Assembly: GCA_021234155.1 (NCBI GenBank)
Contig: JAJEKV010000057.1
Coordinates: forward strand, 8,646,108-8,710,107
Origin: Isoetes taiwanensis
Taxonomy: Eukaryota; Streptophyta; Lycopodiopsida; Isoetales; Isoetaceae
Direction of reading: 5' to 3'
DNA length: 64,000 bases
The translations under genes were made by a program, and so were the position numbers. Shown here piece by piece: positions 48,149-58,978 of the stretch; the first letter of the stretch is position 1; the number at the start of each line of letters is the position of its first letter. A model generated the notes under the pieces. The model was given only the letters and a program-made list of their open reading frames with translations, made no database searches and was not told the origin of the DNA.

Positions 48149-48238
48149 TATATGACATTATGTCTATTAGTGTATCACTGATGGTACACAGTACTATGAT
48201 GTGATTTTCTAGTATGAATACAAAACCCACCTTACCTC

Positions 48239-48252
48239 CAAAAAAAAAAAAA
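48239..48252 (+). other. LINE poly-A tail
   Basis: A run of A's lies directly before the right-hand copy of the target duplication. It fixes the LINE 3' end and its plus-strand orientation. Confidence 0.9.
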
Positions 48253-48263
48253 ATCCATTGCAG
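48253..48263 (+). repeat. LINE target-site duplication, right
   Basis: atccattgcag, identical to 35115-35125. In the minus-strand recombinase frame this word encodes part of CNGLY. Confidence 0.88.
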
Positions 48264-48885
48264 CGTGCGACTGAGACCCAAGCACCCGAGGCATATTGGT
48301 CAGTTTTTGAGGAGCGGGGATAATGAAACTAGCATGCGAAAAGCAAAAATAATCTGATGCCAATGAAGGTTGAGTAACTCTGCACTACGCATGAATGCGA
48401 CAAAAGAAAGGACAATGCATAACGCATGAGATCCAACAAAGTGGAATTTGGGCCGAAAACTTATCAATAATGAGACGGACCAAATGAGGTAACAAAGGGC
48501 GTTTCCTAGCAACTTCAACTGGAACTTACGCTTGGCAATATCATAGGCAAGACCCACAAGAGGGTGATCATTGGGTTTAGGTAGACTTGCCAAAACATGA
48601 TGGAAGCTGATAGATGCCAGAGTAGCATTGACTCGTGACATTGAAGACCACAAAGTCATCGTATAAGTAAGAAAAAGGCATATTGTAGAAGGAGCAGCAG
48701 GGAGCTAGAATAGGTCCCTAGCACATCACCAAGCTTTAAACTCATGTCAAGGTTGTGAATATCTCTTTAGAGTAGATGAAGCTCGACATCCTAACAAGTT
48801 ATGCTTAAAAAGCTCTTTCAATTTGCACAATTCCATGTTGGAAGCGTCAACCTCATTCCAAAATTGAGACTTAAAAACATCTGCA
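48264..48885 (-). pseudogene. Tyrosine recombinase, N-terminal half (split by LINE)
   Basis: On the minus strand, an AG acceptor (ttgcag near 48885) opens a frame. It reads ELCKLKELFKHNLLG and STLKRYSQPWHEFKAW (arm-binding core type), then ATLASISFHHVLASLPKPND and FVAFMRSAELLNLHW, which holds the first catalytic Arg. It ends KTDQYASGAWVSVARC at the LINE target site. Small frameshifts and stops (near 48740 and 48300) must be bridged to read it through. The second half is at 35114-34660, and the two halves plus one copy of atccattgcag give one continuous recombinase. An upstream exon may exist beyond 48885 but was not recognised. Confidence 0.75.
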
Positions 48886-48889
48886 ATAA

Positions 48890-49950
48890 AAACAAATAAA
48901 CTCACCATCAATAGCCAAAAGAAACCTTAGAGCAATAATCGGGCTAGACGGTTTGCCAAGTGGGAATGATGAACATCCTGATCCTTTAACCAAACATTGC
49001 CCACCTGCAAAGTAGAGATGGTCCACATTAGAGGGGAGCCAATCACCTGAATCCATTTGCAAGATAGGCCACCGAGGAGCTGATTCCCAATGGAAAATAA
49101 CTAAAGACATATTGGTTGCACAATCTAAGGCAAACTCTAAGGTTTCTGTTTATGGAGATGCCCACAAGGGCCATTTTAAGGAGCATTTCATTGCAATGTT
49201 TCTTTGGGCAGTTGCAGACCATCTATCACTCTAGGTAAGCAACTCAATTTTCTTTTTATTGCTTCGTATTTTATGCAGATTAAAGCTTTGAGTTTCAGTT
49301 GGTATGACAACCTTTCATAGTTTCTTTGCCATAGGAACTTTCTGCTCCTCCTCTGGTCGCTCAAATTGGGAGATCACATTTTTACTACTTACACAAATTG
49401 TACAGGTGAGAACATTCTTTTATATCTATGTCCATTTTTTTGTCTTTGATGGGTGTTGCTCTAAAGTTTGTGGGTTGGCCTTTACATGTATCATTGAGAC
49501 TGCTGGATCAACGTTTCACAAGGCCATCACACAAGGTATCCATGCTAGCTCAGTTGTTATCGATTTCATAATTTTTTACAACTTGAATCATATTATCTGC
49601 ATTTGCCAAGAAGTCGTATTTAATTAAAGTGGGACTCATTCCATTCCCATTTTTTTTCGGAACCCGGTTAATTTACATAAAAAGTAGCACCCCGACCCGA
49701 AAACTATCCTTAATTCCAATTTTTGAATAAAACTCTGAATCCGAGCTTTGCTGCAGTTTTCCCTGGTTCGCGAGTCGAGAACAAAAACAATGCAACTGAA
49801 ACAAAGGAAATTCATTAAAGTTTAAAACCAAAGATCTAGTTGAAAAAGAATTTTTATTAATAAATTGAACAGATACAATGTATTTTACATCGGACGCAGA
49901 GACCATGGTGGTCTTGCTATCACTACAGTTACATCATCTTGGTAGGTGGT
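48890..49950. other. No gene recognised
   Basis: There are short frames on both strands (minus 49110-48871, plus 49304-49627) without known motifs. The part next to 48885 may be intron or leader of the recombinase element. Confidence 0.4.
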
Positions 49951-49955
49951 CCACC

Positions 49956-52708
49956 TTAGGGGATTAACTTGCGGGGCCTCTTCATGCCGTCTGTAAGCCT
50001 TGGGGGCAACCTGAAGAGTGTGGAATGCCTCACGTCCAGGTCGGTCATGTCCAGACACGTCTTGTACCACTGCTCTATGTCAGCTTTGTCATAAAAAAGG
50101 GTGGGGTCTTCGATCATATTGATGGCAAATAGTGCCAGTTCCAGACCACCAAATCCCTTGTGTCCCAAAGTAACCAGAAATGGGGGGGAGCTATCGTCTG
50201 CCTTAAATGGGACCACCCCGAATCCAAGCTTCCTCTTCAGAATTGCCATAGCACGTTCAGGGAAAGGAAGGGTTTTGACGTTACGCCGACTTGGTGTTGA
50301 TGTAGGGTTGACATAGACGGTTCAATTCCTTCATGTCTTCCTCATCAAGGGCAGCCTTTTCCTTGTAATAATCAAAATCATGGTATTCATTAGATGCAGC
50401 GTTGCGGAACTTCGTGATGCCTTCTTCTAACGCCTGGCTTGCCGCTTTTAGGGCTGTGGCATAATCCTTTAGATCCGTGCATTTTAGAACTCACGGTCTT
50501 CCTTAGCGGGATTGTTCCATCAAGATTTTGCCTTGTAGTTCAAAGCGTTTCTTTGTCCGGTGAGGCCACGTATCCTCTTCATGAGCGCTTGTCAAACAAC
50601 TTGGGGTCCGGGTGCTTGGAAATTCTCCATTCTTGTCCTTGACTTGCCTCTTGTCCATTTAGCCCATATCTCGAGTCCATTTCTCCCGACCGCCTTCGGT
50701 GCTAAGAATGAGGTCATATTGGTCTGAGAGAGACTCCCTACCTTTCCTTGGTGTTCTTCTTCTTCTCCTCTTCTTCCTCTCCCTCATCATCTTCCTGTCC
50801 CTCCGCCAGAACATATCTGCATAGTTTCTCAAAGGTCTTCCACTTATCCGAGGGAGCCACGTTTCCTTTAGGTCGCCGAGGACAACCCAATGCTTTCCAC
50901 TGTTGCCCTGGCGTGTATGATCTTGGTGGGGATAAAGGGTGCATTGGTCAATGTACCAATGTCGAGCATGAGCGTATCTACAACAACCCGGGAATAAAAT
51001 GGTAAATAGTAAGTTATGGGTTTTCGACTGTGATCGGTGAAAGTCCCTTGAATATCTAATTTTCTTTTACTTATCTGCGTTTTTCGATTTCCGAAGTCGA
51101 AAGCTCTAAATCTTTGATTTTTACGTGTTCCCACGGCTTTCGACTTCGTGAGTCGAGAAACCCCGTGAAATCGGCAAATGTTAGGATGGTAGGGCTTTCG
51201 ACGAGTCGTCAAAGCCGGTAAACTACGTGAAAATTTGAGGATCAGAAAGAGCTTTTCGACTTCGAGTCGAAAACCGAGAAGAAGTAAAAAAGAAAATTAG
51301 ACATTCAAGAGACTTTTCGAGTCGAAAGTCCCTTGAATGTCTAATTTTATGGTTTTCTGGGTTTTCGACTTCGCGAGTCGAGAAAGCCTTGATGATAATC
51401 GGCAAATGTGAGGATGGTAGGGTTTTCGACTCGCGAAGTGAGAATGGAAAGATTCGAGAGAGTTAATTACCTTACGTAGTGGCACTTTCGCTATTGTGTT
51501 GGCAGCGCTGGCTAATGCTGGCCGATTAGGTTCTTTGGCGTCTCCGCCGAAAAGAACTCGCGACTCGCTCGGCATATCTATCCTTGATCCTTTCGCGGCA
51601 CCTCCTTCTCCGCCTGCCGCAATACTTGAGGCGCCCTCGAATGCTGACCGTCTACAACCCGTAACCGGACGTCTTTTCCCTTCAGATCTTCCTCGGACTT
51701 CCGGTGAACAACTCAATTGCCGACTCGCTAAAAGGTATGACATCCGCAGGGCATTGGATCGCAATGAGATGTCGCACCATCGAGTTGAATCTCCAGCATG
51801 TGTGCCGGATTAAATTCCCTGGTTGAACAAGACGGCATCTCCCGTGCAAACCTTCACCGCCTAATGTCTAGCGGCTACTGTGTGTGATATTCCCAGCGGA
51901 TATCTTGAGCTAGCTCCATTTTACGGCCCCCTCTGCGGAAATCCTGATCGATCATCCGGATCCATTATTGGAGAGTCGACCATATCTTCGTCATCTTCGT
52001 CATCTGATTCCTCCCGTGTGGTGTCATCTTCCCCATTTGTGTTTTTTGGTGGACTTTTTTGTGTATGAACCACAACTTCATTCCCCACTGTAGAGTGTTG
52101 TAGAGCCTACAGCACAGTAGAAGTGAAGCTCCCCATATTGAACAGTTTTTCCCTGACTCTGGAAATCTCCATACCAAGCTCCCTGGATGTTAGGGTTCCG
52201 GCCTCCTTCATCCCTTCCAGATCCTTCCACCCAAGGTTTTGACAATTTAAAGGCGCCGGCCTTTTTTCGGTGCCCTTAGCCTTGCTCATGGAAGAGTGAG
52301 AATAATTTGAAAGCGCTAATTTTTTGGTGCGATAGAACTTACTCTTCGGCGTCCCTCGACATGTAGTGTTAAATGCTTCGGATCCGGGCCTTGAGGCGGA
52401 GAGCACAACACCGATTTTCTTGTACTTGTCTCAGGAGCTCTTCTTGTCCCTTTGGTGTAGAAAGCAGATCTTTCTCCTTCCCACTTGTCGATACCTCGAC
52501 ATACCACCAAGAATCTCTTTCTGCCAGAAGCTCTCATCTCCGGTCCCTCGATGACGAAGAATGGAGTTCGCCGCTGATCACCGGTGAGTCCGAGGTGAAT
52601 CTTCGCAAGAAGAAAGGATGGATCAGTTAAGGTATTCGACAAAAGAAAAACCTCAGAGCTCACCGGGGTGTTTGTCTTCTTCTTCTTCTTGGGGGCTGGT
52701 AGAAGCAT
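49956..52708 (-). pseudogene. Frameshifted coding relic of an unknown protein
   Basis: Protein-like sequence runs along the minus strand in changing frames. From upstream to downstream it includes TPFFVIEGPEMRASGRKRFL (about 52600), SPRSYTPGQQWKALG-like and KWKTFEKLCRYVLAEGQEDD with an acidic run (about 50860-50770), DQYDLILSTEGGREKWTRDM (about 50690), RIRGLTGQRNALNYKAKS (about 50580), CTDLKDYATALKAASQALEE (about 50480), and KLGFGVVPFKADDSSPPFLV (about 50230). I do not recognise the family. The order and composition suggest one multi-exon gene or transposon ORF that has decayed. GC content is higher than in the rest of the window. Confidence 0.4.
51083..51444. repeat. Cluster 1 of short TCGACT/AGTCGA palindromes (7 copies)
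   Basis: Imperfect palindromes such as ttttcgacttcgcgagtcga (51362-51381) occur near 51083, 51141, 51195, 51252, 51311, 51362 and 51423. The arms are conserved and the 2-8 bp centres vary. The class is unknown. Confidence 0.75.
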
Positions 52709-53816
52709 CCCCTCCGGCGCCGCTTCTTGGGCGAGTCATGCGTATGCCCTCTCATCCTCTTCGAGCCCTCTCAGAATTAAGTTTCCTCCGCTGGTTGTGA
52801 GTTTTAGGACTGCATGTAAAAAAGATCGGGCGTGTTCTTTAGTTTGAACTTAAGGACATGCAATCATTTATGAAAAAAGCGGGCTAAAGGGTACAAGACG
52901 CCTACGGCTTTAGCCCCAAACACTATTTCAAATTTAATCACATCAAGGGACTAAGTGAGCGGGCGTAGTTTATCTTCCCGGCATTGGGGACCTCGACCGG
53001 AGGGGAGCATCGGGCGACTTCCGGAATGGCGCCCGCGACGCTGTAAGCTGCTAACGCGCCTTGCATATGTGTGTTTTTCCTGACCGCGGCCCCTATTGCA
53101 AGCGTTTGATCCGATCGATGAACATGGAGCTAAGGTAGGAAGCCGGAGAGGAGCTGCCGGACACGGGAACTCTACGCTGCAAGGCCATGGAAGCGGGGAT
53201 ACGCGAGAATCGCAGCGATGATACAAGTATTAGATGCGAATACACTCTTGAAGAGACCCATGAAGAAGCAAACACTCTAGGTGAGGCTGCGGGATCCGTG
53301 ATACAAATGGCCCAAGGAATTACTGCGTGAAGAGGTGAGTTTCGAGATGCCTATGTTATTCGGGGCTTTGTAGAACATGCCGCCGTGTTTAAATAATGGA
53401 ACCGCCGATAAGCTCGACGGATTCATCTTGTTTCCTTGTCTAGCATTTTCAGCTTCGAGATGATTTACCGGGTCGAGAGATGCTCGGCAAAGGAAACAAT
53501 GGATCGGGGGTTAATGAACAGTTCCGCTTTAGGTGTCTCTTTTCATGGTCCGTTCTTGGAATGTTGTGCATAGATCGCTAGGTCTAAGGCCCAGGAGATG
53601 CGGGTTTAAATGCATCCTCTTGTAGTTAGTCGGAGGGGCCTCGGCCCAGTCAGAACCACTCCTCTCGTAATATTCGAGGAAGATGGTTCAAGGAGAGTGG
53701 CTCGATGTGCTAGAGGCACTTGGGACTAAAAAAGTGAGAATACAAAGAAATGCGATAGTTGTAGAGAATGCAAGCCTTGGCTTCCTCTCGTGGTTTCCAC
53801 GTGGTTAGTTGTAGAC

Positions 53817-54290
53817 CATACCGTGGGAGAATTGGTCGGCTAAGGGATTCTCCGACTTGCGCAGTCGAGAATGCGATCGTTATCGCATTGTCTACATTTC
53901 GACCGCAAGTCGAGAATGCCTTTGGCCATCCGAGAACTCCGTTAGTACACACACGAGTGCCGGGTTGGTTAAGGCATTCCCGACCGGGCGAGGGGCAGAA
54001 CGCATTGAAGAAGCTCTATGGTTTCCCCGGTGTCGTAGGTGGTCGCGGATCGGTAGAGGCCATCGCTAACCACACGGTGAGAATTGGTCGGCTAGAGGAT
54101 TCTCGACTAGCGAAGTCGAGAATGCGCATCGTTGGTTTTTGTCTACATTTTCGATTTCGGCAAGTCGAGAATGCCTTTAGCCATCGGAGAACTCCGGATG
54201 GTACACATGGAGTGCCGGTTGGGTAAGGCATCCCACTTGGGCGAGCGAGAGAATGCATAAAGAAGCTCGCGGTTTCCCCCGTGGGTTGCT
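53817..54290 (+). repeat. Tandem duplication, two ~230-bp units
   Basis: The units at about 53817-54045 and 54073-54290 share gtgagaattggtcggcta, two of the palindromes, gaatgccttt.gccatc, gagaactccg, gagtgccgg and ggtttcccc in the same order. Divergence is moderate. A third, looser family (ctcgcaatattcg.gaagatg, then gaaggagagtgg) recurs near 53665, 54495, 54617 and 54777. Confidence 0.75.
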
Positions 54291-55042
54291 AGAGTTGGCC
54301 CGCAGACACCAAAACAACTTCCCTTCTTAGCAATGTCCAGGAGGGAAGATAGAAGGAGAGTTGTTAAGATCTGCTCGGCAGCCAGCTCTAGAGTGCACTA
54401 GAGCTGCCATTTTCTTGACTCACGAGTCGGCTGCCCAGCACCTCTCTCGTGGTTAGTCGCCGAGGCCTCCATCCAATCGAGCCCATCCCCTCGCAATATT
54501 CGGCGAAGATGGTTGAAGGAGGCGGTTTTGATTGGGTAGAGGCCCCTGCGACCAATAATACGGAGGAGAATTGGGTTGCTAAGAGTTGGCTGCAGCCGGT
54601 CAAAACCACTTCCCTTCGCAATGTCAGGAAGATAGAAGGAGAGTGGTTAAGACGTCTGCCGCAGCCAGCTCCAGAAGTGCACTAGAGCTTTGCGTTTTTC
54701 TCGACTCACCAGTCGGCGGCCGCCACACCTCGATGGTTAGTCGTAGAGGCCTCCACCCGTCCGGAGCCGGTCCTCTTCGCAATATTCGATGAGCATGGTT
54801 GAAGGAGAGTGGCTCGGGGCGGGTGGAGGCACTGCGACTGCACAAAGGGCCATTGGCGGTATCACATTCTCGACTCACGCAGTCGAGAAGCCAGCCAGGT
54901 TCTAAAGAATGTGAAGACATTGGGTAGGCTGTGCAATCTCGAATCGCGAAGTCGAGAATCCCTCAACACCGCGGGTCGAGAGTGTACTCCCTCTTCTACC
55001 GCCTCTGAAAGTCGAGAAGTTCGACTTCATGAAGTCGAGAAG
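53848..55042. repeat. Cluster 2 of short TCGACT/AGTCGA palindromes (about 9 copies)
   Basis: Copies lie near 53848, 53897, 54100, 54148, 54411, 54692, 54865, 54936 and 55019. The best example is cattctcgactcacgcagtcgagaa. The consensus is TTCTCGACT, 4-6 variable bases, AGTCGAGAA. Several lie inside the tandem duplication at 53817-54290, but others do not. Confidence 0.75.
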
Positions 55043-55059
55043 AAGGCCACTTCCGGATT

Positions 55060-56055
55060 GTTGGCAAGTGAAGTATTCTCAACTTCGCCACTCCTCTGCA
55101 TGTCTCCCCGCCGTGGATTTCTTTGTGAGTTAGAAATGGAGATTCGTAAAGCAATTCCTATTCTTAGTTCTTCTTTGGGGAGAAAGATATTCCTAGTTAT
55201 GTTCTGTTAATGCTACGCAATATCTTACTTCCTAACACCGGTCTCGATGATTTCTATCTCGGTTTGCTTGCTACTACTCTAACCACTATTCTCACTTGTG
55301 CCTGCGTACAATGTATTCAACTCAACCACAAGCAAGAAAAAAGATAACATAAAAAGAAAACAATACAAAGATTAATGAGATTAATGAGAAAACAGAGAAA
55401 CATTGGAGAACGATACAGAACACAGTGGAGAACAAAGATGAGAAATGAGATTAAAAAAGGGTATGATATTACAAAAAAACATACCCGGAAGATTTTGCCG
55501 GATGAGGAGGAGGCTTCCGAAGTTCGCTTCCATGTTGGCAAAGCTGAATAAGGATTTGTCGGGCTGTAAATTGTATCAGGGATTAATAAGAGCTCTAACA
55601 ACAGAATATAAGTAAAAATGCACTAAAGGACTTACGTAAAAACTAAAAAGCAAAGACTAAAGGGGCCTCACTTTCTTCTCGAAGGGTAACGCTCGGCCGA
55701 ACAATGAATCGCTACAGAACCTCGGGTATTGGGAAGCGCCCTGATCCGTCGACCAAGCCGCTGTCATAAGATGGCGTTGGAATCGCGAAGAATCGATCGA
55801 TCGCCCGATCGGTAAAGAAAGGCCTAAGGAAACAGTGGGGAGGAAGAGTGATCGAGAAAACGGGGAGGAAGAATGGTCGGGGAGAGGAAGAGGGTGCAAA
55901 GCACCGGCCGCACCCCGAACCCTCGTAAAAGTGCAATAATAAAACCATTGTCACGTGTGGGCCATGCCCTCCATGGCGATGGCGGCGGATAGCCGACATA
56001 ATAAGCGGTTTTGACCTCCGAAGAGGCCCACACATTGGCCATGACAAGATATGAA
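55060..56055. other. No gene recognised; end of the GC-richer block
   Basis: Short frames on both strands have no known motif. Base composition falls back to AT-rich at about 56050, where the minisatellite starts. Confidence 0.4.
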
Positions 56056-56059
56056 AGGG

Positions 56060-56450
56060 TAGGTTATATGTTTATATGTTTCAATGGTTATGGTTATATG
56101 TTTCAATGGTTATGGTTATGGTTATATATGTTTATATGTTTATATGTTTATATGGTTATATGTTTATAACCATATGTTTATATATGTTTATATGTTCATA
56201 TGTTTATATGTTTATATGGTTGTATGTTTATAACCATATGTTTATAACCATATGTTTATATGGTTATATGTTTCAATGGTTATATATGGTTACAATGTTT
56301 ACATATGGTTTAGAATGAGTGTGGTTGTATGCTTTAATATGGTTATATGATTTTAGTTAATATGGTTGTATGATTTAATATGATTATATTTAATATGTTT
56401 GTATGGTTTTATATGGTTCATATGGTCATATTTGTGGTGTTTGGGGCTAT
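56060..56450 (+). repeat. AT-rich minisatellite (tatatgttta / tggttatatg units)
   Basis: Irregular repeats of tatatgtttatatggttata with the mirror word tataaccatatg run for about 390 bp. They could form local hairpins. It separates the GC-richer block from the transposase-like relic. Confidence 0.85.
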
Positions 56451-56489
56451 ATGGTTTTAATGTGAGCTTTTTCATTCAGGGAACATGTG

Positions 56490-58978
56490 AGATGAGTAAA
56501 ATGGAGCCAGGGAAGTCCAAAGGAGGCCATTGCCCTAGGCTCCAATGGAGGAAGATGGGTTGCCTTTTGTTGCACCCTTGCAAACTGCATCGGTATTTCA
56601 GAGGGCATAATAAGCTGCAGTTGATCCATTTGATAGTGTGAATGATGAGAGGCTGGGAGATGAACATCTTGGAGTTGGCATTGTGAAGCTTCTTATCGAA
56701 GTTGATACAATCATGTCCCAGGGAAGCTCTAGTGATTGCATTGTGTGCTCAGGGCTGCTGGAGTCCCAAGCTCAGTTGAGATGGCCAATTAGGTATATTA
56801 CACACAAGAATGGTGATACTCTAGATTGCCTAACTGAACTACACACCCCAAGGCCCACCCAAGGCCATGTGGAAGATTTGGTGGTTGATGAGCATCCTTT
56901 GATCACAAGGAAGAGACGCTATGTCTTTCATAAAAGGCAGCCAAAGGTGCCCAAGAGGCCTAGAAGTGACAAATATTTAGAAAGGATGGAAAGTATGGCA
57001 CCAACCAAAGAAAACCTGGAGGCAATTAGGGGACAAGAGTGTTGCAACCTAGATTGCCAAAGGCAAGATTACAATGTGGATGACCTCGTGCGATAAGGTC
57101 CCAATACATTGGACCTGAGCTTCAAAAAGATAGGATTAATTTCATTTACTCCTTGTGTAGGAATTCCAGCTATGATGAAAACACAGGACGGCTGGGGCAT
57201 GAAGGTATGCATGAGAGCATTGAGATGGATTCTTGGGGTGAGCAAGTCTTCATTTTACAGATACTGGGAGCAGGTTAGAAAAGGGCACACTTTGTTCCAA
57301 CATGGTAATGCACTCACTTTGAAACCTAGAGCAAATACTCTAAAGGCCATTCTGCAGTCTTCGAGAGCTTTGTGAGATACATGTCTCAATCTATGCCTCA
57401 CAAGTCGAGAAGGTGAGCAGCACGGTGTGCGAAAGTGGTGCAAAAGAGTGTTGCCACAACACTATATCCGAAGGAGTGCCTTAAGGAGGTCAACTCCATC
57501 CTAGAAACTCTTGGAGGTAGGCCTCTTTCTCAATCACATTTCAAGAAGTTATGGAGCACTCACTTCTCGGACGTGAGTGTCCTACAACACATGCCATTCT
57601 CAAAGTGCAACACTTGCATTCAACTCAAGGATACACTTGCATCAACCTGCAATAGAGAAAGAAAGAATGGCAATTAGGAAGCAATTTGCAGATCACCAAA
57701 GGGACCAAATATCATGTAGACAGTTGTATTGGCGGTGGAGAACATTTTCTCGAGATGCAGCCGGGACAAATTTTGTGTATAATTCATGATAAGATGGACC
57801 AACACAAGACTTTCTTGCCAAAGCTAGATCCTTTACCCAAGCGTTGTCAAAACGCTTTTCAGATGAAAGTAAGTCTGGCGGGTGTATTAACACATGGTCA
57901 TGGAACTGGAACATATGGTCATTTTGTGCTTGATCTATGGAGAGATGATCCAAACTTCCATGTGAGCTCTATTTTCAAGTGCACGAGAACACTAGAGAAA
58001 GGATCGATAGAAGGGAGGAGGTATTCCCCTTCAAGCACCCATTTTGAGGCTTTGATGGATGATCAACCGCTTTGTTACCAAAGGCGGATAAAAAGCTCAC
58101 ATCCAAGGTGTCTAGTGAATCAAGAAGGACTTGGGATGATTTCCCCTTACTTGAGAAATCACCGCCCGAGGAGCTATGTGTTGATTGGACAACCTGTTGG
58201 AAAGAAAACAAGAATAGATGGATGTTTGGGGCAATGTCATACTTGACAAGTAGTGGGAGTATTCAAAGTTGTGAAAGTGGGATTCATGATGGTTGGGCAT
58301 ACGCATGATGATATAGATGGATTCTTTGGAACTTTCTCCACCAAGCTCAAGAGAGAAAAACGTGACCACTCTCCCTGAACTAATGGATGTGTTTGAGAGT
58401 GCATTGACCCCAACCCAATGGCTTTCTTGATGGATGAGGTTGCAGATTGGAAATCATTTGTAGAAGGATACTTGCTAGATGGTAAGGACCCGGTTGATGG
58501 AGACACACAAAGCCACTTGGTTCAAGTTTTGGGTTAGGGATGGAATACCAATCATGCAATATAAGTGGAGACCAGATGACAAGTTGTGGATGCCCTGTAC
58601 AAGGTATCGAGTTGTGGCAAAGGGGTCTTTGCTTTGGTGAAGTTCTCATTCCTAAAGGGCAGCCAAAACCACTACCTCCCTTCAAGACAGTCAAAGACTC
58701 TAGCCAATTGGTGAAGGGCATCAAGGATTACATAACACACTGGGATGATGTTCGAAATGGAAAGCACACCTCCACTCTTAAGAAAAATCAAATGGACTCC
58801 CTAATCACGTACTGGGAGAAAGTTGTGACATGCTTGGAAACTGAACAGCCATGTGGGAGGGAGCTAAGAGACGGGTTCTTGCCAGAGTCAAGATGGGAGG
58901 GTTCTCAAGGTGCAAGCACGTCTAAGAATGCTCACTTGGGTCCCAACAAGGGTTCCAAGTGGTTTGTGGGAAGTAAGG
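56490..58978 (+). pseudogene. Transposase-like gene relic (ENKN / GHTHDDID family)
   Basis: Successive plus-strand frames spell one protein: MKVCMRALRWILGVSKSSFY (57200), FSDVSVLQHMPFSKCNTCIQ (57570, Cys pair), MAIRKQFADHQRDQISCRQL (57660), GQILCIIHDKMDQHKTFLP (57770), LAGVLTHGHGTGTYGHFVLD (57880), ENKNRWMFGAMSYLTSSG (58200) and KVGFMMVGHTHDDIDGFFGT (58280). The order CxxC, DKMDQHK, HG, ENKN, VGHTHDDID resembles a widespread eukaryotic mobile-element family that I believe is catalogued as DUF7869. The enzymatic role is not established here. At least four frameshifts separate the parts. The last frame runs into the LTR at 58979. The weakest part is 56490-57100. Confidence 0.6.

Larger units (their letters stand above)
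35126..48252 (+). mobile_element. Full-length L1-type LINE, interrupted by a MITE and a Helitron
   Basis: L1-type non-LTR retrotransposon. In order it has a short 5' leader, ORF1 (35163-38156 with lesions), ORF2 endonuclease (38153-38875), ORF2 reverse transcriptase to zinc tail (44750-47605), a small ORF3 (47637-48029), a 3' UTR and a poly-A tail (48240-48252). It is bounded by the 11-bp duplication atccattgcag. Removing the 5,753-bp Helitron and the 650-bp MITE with its 8-bp duplication leaves about 6.7 kb, a normal size. The 37-bp distance from the left duplication to the first ATG suggests a nearly complete 5' end. Several frameshifts and in-frame stops make it inactive. Confidence 0.92.

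Noticed and set aside
56060-56450. Telomere-like or centromeric satellite
   Set aside because: The units are irregular and AT-rich, with no plant telomere repeat and only about 390 bp in length.
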